A DNA stretch of 64,000 nt from JAUIJL01 sp965366625 (GTDB lineage Bacteria > Acidobacteriota > Thermoanaerobaculia > Multivoradales > J023): positions 19,807-83,806 of the forward strand of contig CBDUGP010000029.1 in assembly GCA_965366625.1 (NCBI GenBank), read 5' to 3'. Below, in pieces: positions 1 through 9,960 of the stretch. Position 1 is the stretch's first letter. Each line of letters opens with the position of its first letter. A program made the translations under genes and the position numbers. The notes under the pieces are model-generated. The model saw only the letters and a list, made by a program, of their open reading frames with translations. It searched no databases and was not told the DNA's origin.

Positions 1-2
1 AT

Positions 3-3000
3 CCGAGCTTCAGCGGTTGGACGCCCTTGGGCGGGACTCCACCGTCGGCCAGGGGCCGGTCCGCGGCGGTTTGGACCGGTGACGTGATGTTGGTGGTGGG
101 TGGTTTCGACGGCTCGTCCTGGATCAACCCTGATGAAGATTCCACGACCTTCTCGTCCTACGACCCGGTCACCGACCTCTGGGATACCTCTTTACCGCAG
201 CCGTCGGGCGGGGGCGCGATGTCGCCACCCTTTGAGGCACCGAGGGCCCTCTGGACCGGCGAGAGCTTATGGGTCGCACAGCCGGCCACCGGAAGATTGG
301 TCACCCGTTACGCCGGTGGGGCTTGGTCGGAGCCTTCGGCACCGCCGATCACCGGTGATCGTCGTTATTCGAGCATGGTCTGGACCGGCCGCAGGTTGAT
401 CTTATGGGGCGGAGTCACCGGCATGGCCGGCTCCCTGACGGCGAGACGGAATGGCTTGATTTACGACACCCTCGACGCCTCGTGGTCGACGATCCCGGTC
501 GACCCGAGCGCTCCGTCCGCCCGTTTCGGCCACTTCGGGGTTTGGACCGGCTCGGAGATGATCATCTGGGGCGGAGCCCAGGACGTGCCGCCCTCGGGCT
601 CACCGTCTCGGCCCGTGGATGTCGCGTCCACCGGTAATCGCCTGCAGCCGGATTGGGATACGCCGGCGTCGAGCACGTGGTTATCCATGCCCGAGCCGCC
701 GTTTGTGGCCGGGCGCGGACATACGGCGGTGTGGACGGGTTCGGAGCTGATCGCCTGGGGTGGCGAGAGTCACGCCATCGAAAGACAAGGTGCGATCTAC
801 GACCCGATGCTCGATCGTTGGTCGTCGGTTCCACGGGGCAATGCCCCGGATGCTCGAAGCGGTCACACGGCGGTGTGGACGGGTTCGGAGATGGTGGTTT
901 GGGGTGGAGCGGATGAGGCTGGGTTGCCGTTGAGCACCGGCGGTCTTTACGATCCGGTAGCCGCCGGCTGGTCGCCCACCGGCGGGAGCCCACCGGCTGC
1001 CCGAACGGATCACACGGCGGTTTGGACGGGCACGGATATGATCGTTTGGGGTGGGTTCAGCGATACGGACTCGTTGTCGTCCGGGGCGGCCTACGATCCG
1101 GCCCTCGACCAATGGACCGCCACCGGTGGCACACCTCCCGAAGGGCGGGGTCTGCACACGGCGGTTTGGACCGGCTCGGAGATGGTGGTCTTCGGCGGCT
1201 TGACGGATTGTCCCAGCTCTTGCGACCCCACCAACGACGCTGCGATCTACGATCCCGTTTTGGACACCTGGTCCGCCGCCTTCGAGCCCGCCGGGGGCGA
1301 CGGGGCGCGTTGGGGGCACAGCGCCGTTTGGGCCGGCGACCGGATGATCAATTGGGGCGGCACCGACACCTACATCGACGCCAACCTGTGCCTGGCGGAC
1401 GGCATCGAGATCGATCCTGCTGTGCCGTCGGCGACGATGATGGCGACCCACGGCGACTCGCGCTGCAAACACTCCGCGGTGTGGAATGGCGTGGAGATGA
1501 TCGTCTGGGGCGGGGTGGATCGCATCAACGTCAGCAGTGAGGTGGGAGCCGTGCCCGAAGTCGCCATGAGCAGTGGGGCGCGGTTCGAGTCGGCATCGGG
1601 TTTGTGGACTCCGACTTCGGACGACGATTCGACCCCGCCGGGAACCCAAAGCCACCGCGCGGTTTGGACCGGCGAGGAGATGCTGATTTGGGGTGGTCGG
1701 CCGGAGATCTCCGGTTCCCTCGGGGTCTATTACACCGATACACGACCCACGGCGAGCCCGAGCCTCAGGGTCGACGGCCTGCCGCAGAACGAGGTGTTGT
1801 TGGGTGGCGCGAACGAAACGATCGACTTGGGCCACGACTTGCCGTCGGCGTTTTTCGACGATGTCGAAGGCGTCGAGATGTGGAGCGTCGGAACCGAGCT
1901 TCAAGCGCAGGGCGGCCAAAAGTTGGGGGCGAGTGGGTCGTGGAGTGTGTCGACGGCGGGGGCTTGCTCAGGAGCGGGTGACTACAGTTCGCCGGTTCGC
2001 GCGTGGCGTTTCGGCGAGCCGGGCGCTTGCCACTACCAAGGGGACGACGGCACCTTTACCCTGACCTCCAATCAGAGCTTCACGTTCAATAACGAGTCGT
2101 TGATCGAGCTGCGTTATTTACTCGGCACCGATCAGGTGGGCAACCCCACGGAGCAGGACTCGGCGCGGATCGAACTTTCCGACGACGACGGTGCTACCTG
2201 GGTCACTGCGGCGATCGACCTACAGACCCAAGAGACCGGCAGCGAACCGGATGCCATGCCGTTGGACGATACCGGCGCGGTTTGGCGCGGTTTGGTGATT
2301 CCGGTGGCGGAATACGTCGGGCCGACGGTTCAAGGGCGGGTGCGATTTGTATTTGAGCGCCAAGGCGCGATCGACAACGGCATCGGTTGGTTGATCGACG
2401 ATATTTCGATCGGCGAGCCGGCGGGGGACGGGCGTTTGCCGGCCGGGGCCTTGAGCGCCTCGGACGGCAGCGTCGCCAATCATCGGGTCGCCGACCACGA
2501 TCTATGGGACCGAGCCTCCTTTGCTTGGGATTTCAACGCCGACGGCAATGCCGAGAATTCCGATCTTGCATCGCCCAATTTTCAGATTCGTGAATCGGAT
2601 CTGGCGAGCTTCGGCCTCGCGGCGCCGGGCTCCTATCAGCTCGATTTGACGGTCACCGACCTTCACGGTCAGATCGACGAGGCCTTTGTGACCCTCGAGG
2701 TGGTCGACGGCGACCCGCCGGTGGTCGAGGTGTTGTCTCCGAACGGCGGCGAGGCTTGGCCTTCCGGCTCGACCCAGGTCATCACCTGGTCGGCGTCGGA
2801 CAATATCGGTCTGGCGGGCTTCGACGTGGCCTATTACAACGACGAAACCGGTGACGGGCCGATCGCCATCACCTGCGCCGAGGTGCTCGACGGGGATTCG
2901 CGGTCCTGCACGTGGACCGTGCCGGATTTGACTTCGACAGCGGTTCGGGTGGAGGTCACTGCCCGTGATCAACGGCCCGAGCCCGGTGGGCCCAATACGG

Positions 3001-5741
3001 CCGTCGATACCTCCGACAGCCCGTTTTATTGGGTCCAGGCCAACTCCGACGAGATTCGCACGTTGATCGTCTGGCATCGGGATCGGCTAGAGGCCCGTTT
3101 CGGCACCTCCGACGCGGACGCCATGGCTGCGGCGCTGGCGAGCTTCGCTGCGCACGTCAAGATCGACGGTCAAGTGTTGGATCTGGCCAACGTGCCGTCT
3201 CTCGATCCCCTCTATGCCGCTTGGGACGGCACCGTGTGGTCACCGGCGGACACCGCCGATGCGGACGACAACATTCAGCAGGCGATCGCCCTGGCCGAGG
3301 GCATTCAAACCTATCTCTTCGAGCAGATCTCCCAGAGTTTCACCCGTCTGGAATACCTGATTTTGGTCGGAGGAGATTCGTCCATTCCGTTCTGGCGCAT
3401 GGACGAGGATCTTCCCCGGTATCCGGAATCGAATTACATCGAAGAACTCCAGAGCTTCGGGTTGCTCGACGATGCCTCGTCACCCCAGGCGTTCTGCGCC
3501 GAAACCGAGAGCCCGGTGATGGCGGCGGTTTGCCGGGATCACTACTTGGCCGACACCCCTTATGGCGCGTCGCAAACCACGGATGTGCCCGGCAGTTCGT
3601 TCACTTGGTGGATACCGGATCTGGCGGTCGGCCGATTGGTGGAAGCGCCGGAGCAGATCCTGGGTTTGATCGATGTGTTCATCACCCAAGACGGGGTGAC
3701 CGTAGTGGATCGAGCCCTGACCACCGGTTACGACTTCCTGACCGATGGTGGTGACGCGGTGCACGGCTTGTTGCAATCGACCCTCGATTTGGGGGAAACC
3801 GAACTCGACCGCCTGAGCCAAAGCGTGGCTCTGTGGAGCGATGTGGATCTGTTGGATCGACTCTTCGGGGTCCCGCCCACTGAGCCCACCGATCTCGCGT
3901 TCATCAGTGGCCACGCGGATCATCGGGCGGAAGGAGCCGCCCAAACCGGCGACGCGGGGGTTTTGACCACCGAAGAAATGGAAGCGGCTTTGGTCCACAA
4001 TCGGGGCGGCGTGTTGGTGGGAGTGGGTTGTCACAGTGGTTTTTCGGTGGAAGATCAAGGGGGAGCCGCGGACGAAACCGATCCCGCCTTCCTACTCGAT
4101 CTGCCGGAGCTGCTAGCGGCCAGATCCTTCCCGGCGATGATCGGTCACGGCGGTTATGGCTGGGGTTTCTCGGAGGGAGTGGGCTTGGGAGAGCAATTGG
4201 TGCTGATGGTGGCCCAGGAAATGACCCGAGCCGGGCAGATCTCCGTCGGCGAGGCCTTACGCCTGGCCAAGCAGGAATATTTCCTGCGTCAAAGTCGGCT
4301 CGACTCCTTCGATCATAAGGTGTTGCACGAGGCCATGGTTTTCGGCATCCCCAACTATGAAGTGCGTCTGAGCGCTGCGTCCGGCGAAGCGTCCGGCAAA
4401 GTCGAGGCTGAGGGGCCGAGTCGAGGCCCGAGACTTGGAGATCCCAGTTGGACAGAGCATCGGTGGGACTCGAATCGGTGGATCCGCCAACTTCCGGTGG
4501 TGGAAGTCGATCGGCCCGCGAGCGGCGAATCGACCGGCGAATCGGCGCGTGTGGACGAGGGTCTGCCGGCCAAGGGTCTGCCGGCCAAGGGTCTGCTTGC
4601 CAAGGGGACCTCGACCTTGCGAATCCTCGATTTTGCCTACCAAGCGTACGAGCAAGGCCAAGATACGGACGGCGATCCCGGCACCGAGGATTGGCAGGAA
4701 GCCTATGTGCAATTCGACTGGTGCACCGACGTCGACGGTGAGTCGGTGATTTGCTCGGGGGATAAGGGCGAGCAGGCGGTGGGCACGTTCTTCACCTTGG
4801 ATCGTTTGGCGAGCGTCGAGAGTGGGCAACCCATCCAACCCATGATCTCTTTTGATTCCCGCTTATTCGGCACCGAGCTACACGGCGTCCTGATCCGGGG
4901 TGGTGAGGTGATTCAGCCGGACGAAATCAATCCCCAGGATCCGAGCCGTTGCACCGACGAGCTGGGCACCGTGCACCCATGCTTCGATCCGGTGATCGGC
5001 AATCCCGAAACCGAAGTCGACGAAGAGGAGGGGCCCGCGCCGACGCCGTTTATCAACATCGATACCCCGACGCCGTTTATCAACATCGATACCCCGACGT
5101 CGGTAGGATTCTTTGCCGGCGGATCCGGAGGCGGCCGCTTCGACACCATGAACGCGCCGATGGGAGCCGCGATCCGCCGCGGGGTGCGCGAGCCGTCGCC
5201 CGGAGATCGCCAAGAGATCTTCAGTCAATGGCTCTATCGGACCCGGGAATTCACCAATTTCTACTCCAATTCGTCGGATTGGCAGTCGCCGACGCTGGGC
5301 GCGTTTACGGCGGATTGCCTGGTGGAGCTGGTCGGTGACGATTGCTTCCACCAGCTGAGCGGAGACACGGCGACTTTTGACGTTCCGGTTACCGATTCGG
5401 GAGACGGGATCTATCGCGTTTACCTAACCTTCGCCCAAGACGTGAACGAAGAGGGCCTCGGAGGCTGGCAGTCGATCGAGATGGAACCTACGGGCCCAGG
5501 GCGGTTCGGCGCGAACCTGCAGGTGGAAAGAACCACCTACTACTTCGTGCAGGCGGTCGATTGGGCCGGTAATGTCGGAGTGGTTTCGGTGTCGGGTGAA
5601 GATGTGGACGCCGCGGGTGAGCCGATCGGCTCGTCATTTGATGCGGCTCGCCTGTTCACGATTTCGTTGGCTGAAGACACGCTTTTCGGTGACGGTTTCG
5701 AAGGCGGAGACACCAATGCGTGGTCGAACAGCAGCCCCTAG
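3..5741 (+). CDS. Kelch-propeller / peptidase C25-like exported protein (5' partial)
   Basis: Open at the left edge: the frame has no stop upstream and its first residues (GWTPLGGTPPSARG) are already half of a kelch unit, so the true start lies outside. Roughly ten kelch units with the hallmark AVWTG..M..WGG fill residues ~1-560 (counted from codon 27), predicting a beta-propeller. Residues ~800-900 look PKD-like. Residues ~1000-1470 resemble the caspase-like gingipain (C25) domain: SGHADH supplies a candidate catalytic His (~1295) and GVGCHSG a candidate Cys (~1335). The tail FGDGFEGGDTNAWS matches a motif recurrent at the C-terminus of exported proteins in Acidobacteriota and some gammaproteobacteria; its role is unknown to me. 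In-frame tandem repeats are visible: a 15-bp unit three times (4560-4604, LPAKG-like) and a 27-bp exact duplication (5041-5094). Protease function is inferred from motifs only. Confidence 0.8.
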   Translation, partial: PSFSGWTPLGGTPPSARGRSAAVWTGDVMLVVGGFDGSSWINPDEDSTTFSSYDPVTDLWDTSLPQPSGGGAMSPPFEAPRALWTGESLWVAQPATGRLVTRYAGGAWSEPSAPPITGDRRYSSMVWTGRRLILWGGVTGMAGSLTARRNGLIYDTLDASWSTIPVDPSAPSARFGHFGVWTGSEMIIWGGAQDVPPSGSPSRPVDVASTGNRLQPDWDTPASSTWLSMPEPPFVAGRGHTAVWTGSELIAWGGESHAIERQGAIYDPMLDRWSSVPRGNAPDARSGHTAVWTGSEMVVWGGADEAGLPLSTGGLYDPVAAGWSPTGGSPPAARTDHTAVWTGTDMIVWGGFSDTDSLSSGAAYDPALDQWTATGGTPPEGRGLHTAVWTGSEMVVFGGLTDCPSSCDPTNDAAIYDPVLDTWSAAFEPAGGDGARWGHSAVWAGDRMINWGGTDTYIDANLCLADGIEIDPAVPSATMMATHGDSRCKHSAVWNGVEMIVWGGVDRINVSSEVGAVPEVAMSSGARFESASGLWTPTSDDDSTPPGTQSHRAVWTGEEMLIWGGRPEISGSLGVYYTDTRPTASPSLRVDGLPQNEVLLGGANETIDLGHDLPSAFFDDVEGVEMWSVGTELQAQGGQKLGASGSWSVSTAGACSGAGDYSSPVRAWRFGEPGACHYQGDDGTFTLTSNQSFTFNNESLIELRYLLGTDQVGNPTEQDSARIELSDDDGATWVTAAIDLQTQETGSEPDAMPLDDTGAVWRGLVIPVAEYVGPTVQGRVRFVFERQGAIDNGIGWLIDDISIGEPAGDGRLPAGALSASDGSVANHRVADHDLWDRASFAWDFNADGNAENSDLASPNFQIRESDLASFGLAAPGSYQLDLTVTDLHGQIDEAFVTLEVVDGDPPVVEVLSPNGGEAWPSGSTQVITWSASDNIGLAGFDVAYYNDETGDGPIAITCAEVLDGDSRSCTWTVPDLTSTAVRVEVTARDQRPEPGGPNTAVDTSDSPFYWVQANSDEIRTLIVWHRDRLEARFGTSDADAMAAALASFAAHVKIDGQVLDLANVPSLDPLYAAWDGTVWSPADTADADDNIQQAIALAEGIQTYLFEQISQSFTRLEYLILVGGDSSIPFWRMDEDLPRYPESNYIEELQSFGLLDDASSPQAFCAETESPVMAAVCRDHYLADTPYGASQTTDVPGSSFTWWIPDLAVGRLVEAPEQILGLIDVFITQDGVTVVDRALTTGYDFLTDGGDAVHGLLQSTLDLGETELDRLSQSVALWSDVDLLDRLFGVPPTEPTDLAFISGHADHRAEGAAQTGDAGVLTTEEMEAALVHNRGGVLVGVGCHSGFSVEDQGGAADETDPAFLLDLPELLAARSFPAMIGHGGYGWGFSEGVGLGEQLVLMVAQEMTRAGQISVGEALRLAKQEYFLRQSRLDSFDHKVLHEAMVFGIPNYEVRLSAASGEASGKVEAEGPSRGPRLGDPSWTEHRWDSNRWIRQLPVVEVDRPASGESTGESARVDEGLPAKGLPAKGLLAKGTSTLRILDFAYQAYEQGQDTDGDPGTEDWQEAYVQFDWCTDVDGESVICSGDKGEQAVGTFFTLDRLASVESGQPIQPMISFDSRLFGTELHGVLIRGGEVIQPDEINPQDPSRCTDELGTVHPCFDPVIGNPETEVDEEEGPAPTPFINIDTPTPFINIDTPTSVGFFAGGSGGGRFDTMNAPMGAAIRRGVREPSPGDRQEIFSQWLYRTREFTNFYSNSSDWQSPTLGAFTADCLVELVGDDCFHQLSGDTATFDVPVTDSGDGIYRVYLTFAQDVNEEGLGGWQSIEMEPTGPGRFGANLQVERTTYYFVQAVDWAGNVGVVSVSGEDVDAAGEPIGSSFDAARLFTISLAEDTLFGDGFEGGDTNAWSNSSP

Positions 5742-5961
5742 CAAGGGCCTGTCCAGTTATAGCCTTTTCGAGGATCAAGAAGGCGCGGCGCGCCGAGCAC
5801 GGACAGCGAGCGTGTCTGAGCGATACAACGTATAGATCGGCTTAAGATGTTACACATCAGGCATTTGCGACGGTACTGCAGCGGTGGCGCGAGTTCGGAG
5901 CGACGCGCGCAGGGCGCCGCGACGGCCCACCGAGATTCCATTTCTGGATGGGCTCTAGCTA
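5739..5961. mobile_element. MITE/REP-like element with inverted termini (copy A)
   Basis: The intergenic stretch starts with TAGCAAGGGCCTGTCCAG at 5739, which includes the stop codon of the upstream gene. It ends with the inverse of TAGCTAGAGCCCATCCAG at 5944-5961; 14 of 18 bases match. The right ~80 bp (GAGTTCGGAGCGACG ... TTTCTGGATGGG) recur at 22591-22690 and 26787-26850. No ORF inside is convincing. Small size, inverted ends and dispersed copies suggest a non-autonomous element, possibly moved in trans. Confidence 0.6.
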
Positions 5962-5993
5962 CCCTATGCAATGGTTGAAATGAGGAGTCGACA

Positions 5994-8645
5994 GTGAGCC
6001 GGGACGACCGAGGCAGACGGAGCGAATCGGCCGGCGAGCAGGGGCCGTCCGAGGATTTGGAGACCGAAAGCACGGCCGAAGACGAACTCACCGAAATTCC
6101 GACCTTGCTGAATAGGAATCGGCAGCCCCGATCGCTGACACCGCCGCTCGCCGTGCTGCTGGGGCGGCGGTCGCCTTGGCGTCCGCCCACCCCGGCCGCC
6201 GCACCGACTGTTGCCGACGGCGAAGAGCCCACCGAGGCCGCGGGATCGGGAGATCTCTCCGAGGGTCGTCGATCGGAGGACGGGGGGCGGGAGCTGCCCG
6301 ATCGCATTGGTCCCTACCGGGTGTTGACGATGCTCGGCGAGGGCGGCATGGGCTGTGTCTACTTGGCAGAGCAGCTGAAACCGGTGCAACGTTTTGTGGC
6401 GATCAAGCTGATTCGCGCCAGCCTCACCAGCCCATCAGCCCTGGCCCGATTCTCGGCTGAACGTCAGGCCATGGCACGCCTTTCCCATCCGGCTATCGCG
6501 CAAATTTTTGAAGCGGGAACCACCGACGACGGCTTTCCATATTTCGTCATGGAAAACGTGCCGGGTCAGCCGTTGACGCGATTCTGTGAGCAACGATGCT
6601 CCACCTTGGAGGAAAGGTTGGAGCTGATGATCCGCATTTGCCAAGGGGTGGAACATGCCCACCGTAAGGGCATCTTGCACCGGGACCTCAAACCGTCCAA
6701 CGTGTTGGTGGTCGGTTCGGAGGATGAGGTCACACCGAAAATTATCGATTTCGGCATCGCCAAAGCGATGGATCAGCCGTTGACCGAAGAAACCCTCCTG
6801 ACCCGCTTCGGCATCGGCACCCCGACCTATATGAGCCCAGAGGCGTTCGACGTGACCTCCGAGGCGGGAATGGACGTGGACACCCGTACGGACGTCTATG
6901 CCTTGGGTGTCATGCTCTATGAGCTATTGGTGGGCTCACCTCCTTTTAAGACCCAGGGTTCGAGCTTGGCGGAAATGATCCGGGTGATCATCCACGAGCA
7001 ACCGGATCTTCCGAGCCGCAGGTTCATCAACCTGGTACCGGCAGATCGGAAGCGGATCGCGGCCAGTCGACGGCTGGATCCGGGTGCCTTATCGCGGCGA
7101 TTGCGCGGGGATCTCGACTGGATCGTGGGCAAGGCGATGGCGAAAGAGCGTGATCGTCGGTACGGCTCAGCGACGGAGCTGGCCGCGGACCTGAGGCGAC
7201 ATCTCGACTTGGAGCCGGTGTCGGCGGGGCCGCCGAGTCTCAGGTATCGATCGGGGCGCTTCGTGCGTCGCCATCGAGCAGCGGTTTTGGGCGCTGGGCT
7301 CGCTGTGCTGGCCTTGATTCTCGGCATCTTCGGCACCACGTACTCGATGCTGCGGGCCAACCAAGAAGCAGATCGAGCCAACCAGGAAGCCGCAAAGACC
7401 CGTGAGGCATTGCTCGATGCCAAGGCGGTCACCGGATTCTTGGTCGATCTTTTCGAAGTTTCAGATCCCCGGGAGGCGGGCGGAGAAGTAGTCACCGCCC
7501 GTCAGATCCTGGATCGCGGCGCGGCGGTGATCGAGAAACAGCTTACCGACCAACCTCTCCGCCGTGCCAGGTTGATGCACACCATCGGCACCATCTACAA
7601 CCAATTGCAGGTTCCCCAAGAAGCTCAGCGCTTGGTGAGCTCGGCTCTCGATTTGCGGAGTCGACATTTGTCGTCGAATCACATCGAGGTGGCCGACAGC
7701 CTCTATCGATTGGCGGTGATCTCGCGAGAGCTGGCGGATTACGAAAAAGCTGAGGAGTTTGCGATTCGAGCGCTCCAGATTCGTCGAGCTGCCTTTGGTG
7801 CCGAGCATCCCGGGGTTGGTGAGATCGAGCGCGAGCTGGGGGTCATCCTTTTTCGCTCTGGCCAACACGACCGGGCCGAGCCCCCGATCCGTCGGGCGCT
7901 GGCGATTGCGGAGCTAGGAGGCGATCCCGAGAGTGAGGCAGCAGCACAGGAAGCCTTGGGAAATCTCCTGAAAGCGAGGGGGCGGTGCGACGAAGCCACG
8001 CCCTATTTGCAGCGATCATTGGAGATTCGGGAACGGCGTCTCGAACCCCTCGATCCACGTTTGGCCTACTCATTGAATAATTTGTCGTCGTGTTTGGGCG
8101 AAGCGAAGCGCTTCCGCGAAGCCAAACAGCTGCTGGAGCGGGCACTGGCGATCCAAGAGCAGACGTTGGGGCCCAAGGCGACGACCGTGGCCATGGGGAG
8201 GTCCAATTTAGGCATTCTTTATCGAGAGCTCCAAGAATATGGACCGGCCGAGGCCGCCTTCATCGGGGCGCGGGACTCTTTCATCGAAGCCCTCGGTCCC
8301 GAGCATCCGATTGTGGCGAATCCCATGGCTGAGCTGGGCGTGCTCTATTGGCAGATGGGTCGAATGGACGACGCGGAAGCGCAGCTTCGACCCGCTCTGG
8401 GTCTTTGGCAAGAGAAGCTCGGTGCCGATCATCTCTTGACCGCCTGGGCCCATTGGGCATTGGCTAATGTGCTCCGGGATGTGGGCCACCTCAAGGAAGC
8501 CGAATCCCACTACCTGCGCTCGATCGAAGCTCGTGAAGCTCAGCTACCGGCCGGGCATCCGGATTTGCGCCAATCCATGACCGACTACAAGCTTCTGCTG
8601 CGTCGCGCCGGCCGGGTGGAGGACCCCGGCCAAGTGGTGCCATGA
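5994..8645 (+). CDS. Transmembrane serine/threonine protein kinase with TPR sensor domain
   Basis: GTG start, chosen for the GAGGAG ribosome site at 5982-5987. The N-terminal ~100 residues are low complexity. A Hanks-type kinase follows: glycine loop GEGGMG (~115), VAIK lysine, catalytic HRDLKPSN (~229), DFG-type IDFGIAK, and activation/P+1 region GTPTYMSPEA. A single hydrophobic segment (~429-453, LGAGLAVLALILGIFG) should anchor it in the inner membrane. The remaining ~400 residues are tetratricopeptide repeats of the kinesin-light-chain type (A..IRRAA.G.EHP) on the far side of the membrane. PknB-type kinases with C-terminal TPRs are typical of Acidobacteriota, Planctomycetota and Myxococcota. 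Signal and substrate are unknown. The stop codon lies inside the first unit of a 34-bp tandem repeat, so the last residues (GQVVP) are probably not conserved. Confidence 0.95.
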   Translation: MSRDDRGRRSESAGEQGPSEDLETESTAEDELTEIPTLLNRNRQPRSLTPPLAVLLGRRSPWRPPTPAAAPTVADGEEPTEAAGSGDLSEGRRSEDGGRELPDRIGPYRVLTMLGEGGMGCVYLAEQLKPVQRFVAIKLIRASLTSPSALARFSAERQAMARLSHPAIAQIFEAGTTDDGFPYFVMENVPGQPLTRFCEQRCSTLEERLELMIRICQGVEHAHRKGILHRDLKPSNVLVVGSEDEVTPKIIDFGIAKAMDQPLTEETLLTRFGIGTPTYMSPEAFDVTSEAGMDVDTRTDVYALGVMLYELLVGSPPFKTQGSSLAEMIRVIIHEQPDLPSRRFINLVPADRKRIAASRRLDPGALSRRLRGDLDWIVGKAMAKERDRRYGSATELAADLRRHLDLEPVSAGPPSLRYRSGRFVRRHRAAVLGAGLAVLALILGIFGTTYSMLRANQEADRANQEAAKTREALLDAKAVTGFLVDLFEVSDPREAGGEVVTARQILDRGAAVIEKQLTDQPLRRARLMHTIGTIYNQLQVPQEAQRLVSSALDLRSRHLSSNHIEVADSLYRLAVISRELADYEKAEEFAIRALQIRRAAFGAEHPGVGEIERELGVILFRSGQHDRAEPPIRRALAIAELGGDPESEAAAQEALGNLLKARGRCDEATPYLQRSLEIRERRLEPLDPRLAYSLNNLSSCLGEAKRFREAKQLLERALAIQEQTLGPKATTVAMGRSNLGILYRELQEYGPAEAAFIGARDSFIEALGPEHPIVANPMAELGVLYWQMGRMDDAEAQLRPALGLWQEKLGADHLLTAWAHWALANVLRDVGHLKEAESHYLRSIEAREAQLPAGHPDLRQSMTDYKLLLRRAGRVEDPGQVVP

Positions 8646-8730
8646 AGGTGTTTCAAGTGCTGCCGGCCAAGTGGTGCCATGAAGGTGTTTCAAGTGCCGG
8701 CCAAGTGGTGCCATGAAGGTGTTTCAAGTG
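8626..8730. repeat. 34-bp tandem repeat spanning the kinase stop codon
   Basis: Three copies of a 34-bp unit beginning CCGGCCAAGTGGTGCC and ending TTTCAAGTG, at 8626-8659, 8663-8696 and 8697-8730. The first and second are separated by 3 bp. The first copy contains the end of the kinase gene (TGA 8643-8645). The 140 bp from here to the RAYT gene show no further feature I can support. Confidence 0.9.
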
Positions 8731-8870
8731 ACGGGTAGACCAAAGAAATTCCTTACGCCTGCGGTCGAGTTCATATATTTGGGCATGCGGTGCCCTTACC
8801 CAAAATCGCAAATGCAGGGTCCTTGAGTTTCCGATCGTGTGAGGCAATGAACAGAAGACAGGAGTTGTGA

Positions 8871-9818
8871 TTAGCCCGGCATCCAGACTGGGGTTGCGGA
8901 CGGCTCTACGAACGGCAATCTCGACGGAAAGGTATTTTCTGGAAAGCGGACCGAGAAGTCGCCGGCTCGTAGTCGACTCGCGGCTTGAGAATAAGCCGAG
9001 ACCACCAGGGAGAGGGCTTCACGCATTTCTCTCCGCACCCTTCGGCTGGCCGCATGGACATAGGGTTTCGGCGGTGTGCGTAGCTGTTTAGGACGAAAAT
9101 GGGGATCTCCGCCGAGAACCGCTGCTATGCCGAGGGGCTCAGTCTTTTCCCTTGTGTGACGCAGCGCGGTTTCTTGCTCGATTTGGCGGACGATACCCTT
9201 TACGAGCTCCTGGCGAGTTTCGTGATCGAGATCACACCAGCAGGGTAAAGGCGAAAGCTTCAGCTCCAGGTGCTCGGTGAAATCATCGAGTGTGACGTCC
9301 TTGCCACGCTGTTTTGCCCGATAGTAAGCCGATCTGTTGATCCATATACCTTTCAGGGCCTCTCCAGAGGTTAGGGCATTGCAGAACTGGACACCTGGCC
9401 ATTCTGACGGCGAGGCAACCAAATTTTCTTTCGTACCGTGCTGTAGGAGGTAGGTCAGCCTTTCGATTTGGGCTTCCGGCTCCGCGGAAACTTCCGTGCT
9501 TCGATATCGCTCTGGAAAGGTAGTGCCTTGCCAGTCGTAGGCGATCCCACTTTCGATGGACAGCTTTCGAGTGAAGTCCCTCATGAAACCTGCCTGGGCG
9601 CGCACGGATTCTGCTTTCAGAAGAAGATGGAAGTGGTTATTGGCAAAGGCTCCGCAGTAGATCTCAACTCCATGTTTCTGCTGAGCTTTTGCCAATGCGC
9701 CGATGATGATCGCATTGAAAAAGGGGCTCGGCTTGATCAGATGACGTCCTTGAAGAGTGCGGTTGACGATCTCCACGATGGCGTCTCGTCGGGTCCAAAC
9801 TCTGGGAATCCTAGGCAT
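8871..9818 (-). CDS. REP-associated tyrosine transposase (RAYT, Y1/IS200-like)
   Basis: Single-strand DNA transposase of the Y1 HUH superfamily. The HUH pair is in NNHFHLLL (His62, His64), and the nucleophile candidate is the Tyr of LTYLLQHGTKENLV, which aligns with the RAYT 'Y..NP..AGLV' region followed by the usual W (SEWPG). At 315 aa it is longer than compact RAYTs because of a C-terminal extension. ATG start with AGGAG 7-8 bases upstream. RAYTs are usually single-copy and are thought to mobilise REP-type palindromes in trans; palindromic repeats are plentiful here (22301-22552, 20486-20568, 45306-45472, 47584-47700). Which family it acts on is not shown by the sequence. Confidence 0.88.
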   Translation of the reverse strand: MPRIPRVWTRRDAIVEIVNRTLQGRHLIKPSPFFNAIIIGALAKAQQKHGVEIYCGAFANNHFHLLLKAESVRAQAGFMRDFTRKLSIESGIAYDWQGTTFPERYRSTEVSAEPEAQIERLTYLLQHGTKENLVASPSEWPGVQFCNALTSGEALKGIWINRSAYYRAKQRGKDVTLDDFTEHLELKLSPLPCWCDLDHETRQELVKGIVRQIEQETALRHTREKTEPLGIAAVLGGDPHFRPKQLRTPPKPYVHAASRRVRREMREALSLVVSAYSQAASRLRAGDFSVRFPENTFPSRLPFVEPSATPVWMPG

Positions 9819-9960
9819 GGGGCTCTCCTACATTCGTGTCCATGTTGAGCAGGCGCAATACCTACCCTCCTAAGATCGTTTGGACGCGAAAGAGCTTTCC
9901 AATTCTGCACAGCCATGAAGATTTCTCAAAAATAGGCTGGGGTTTTATGTTCCAGTCCCG

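Noticed and set aside
681..1919. 412-aa open frame on the minus strand inside the kelch gene
   Set aside because: Low-complexity His/Arg/Pro translation produced by the repeated kelch coding strand; no ribosome site, fully overlapped by a convincing gene.
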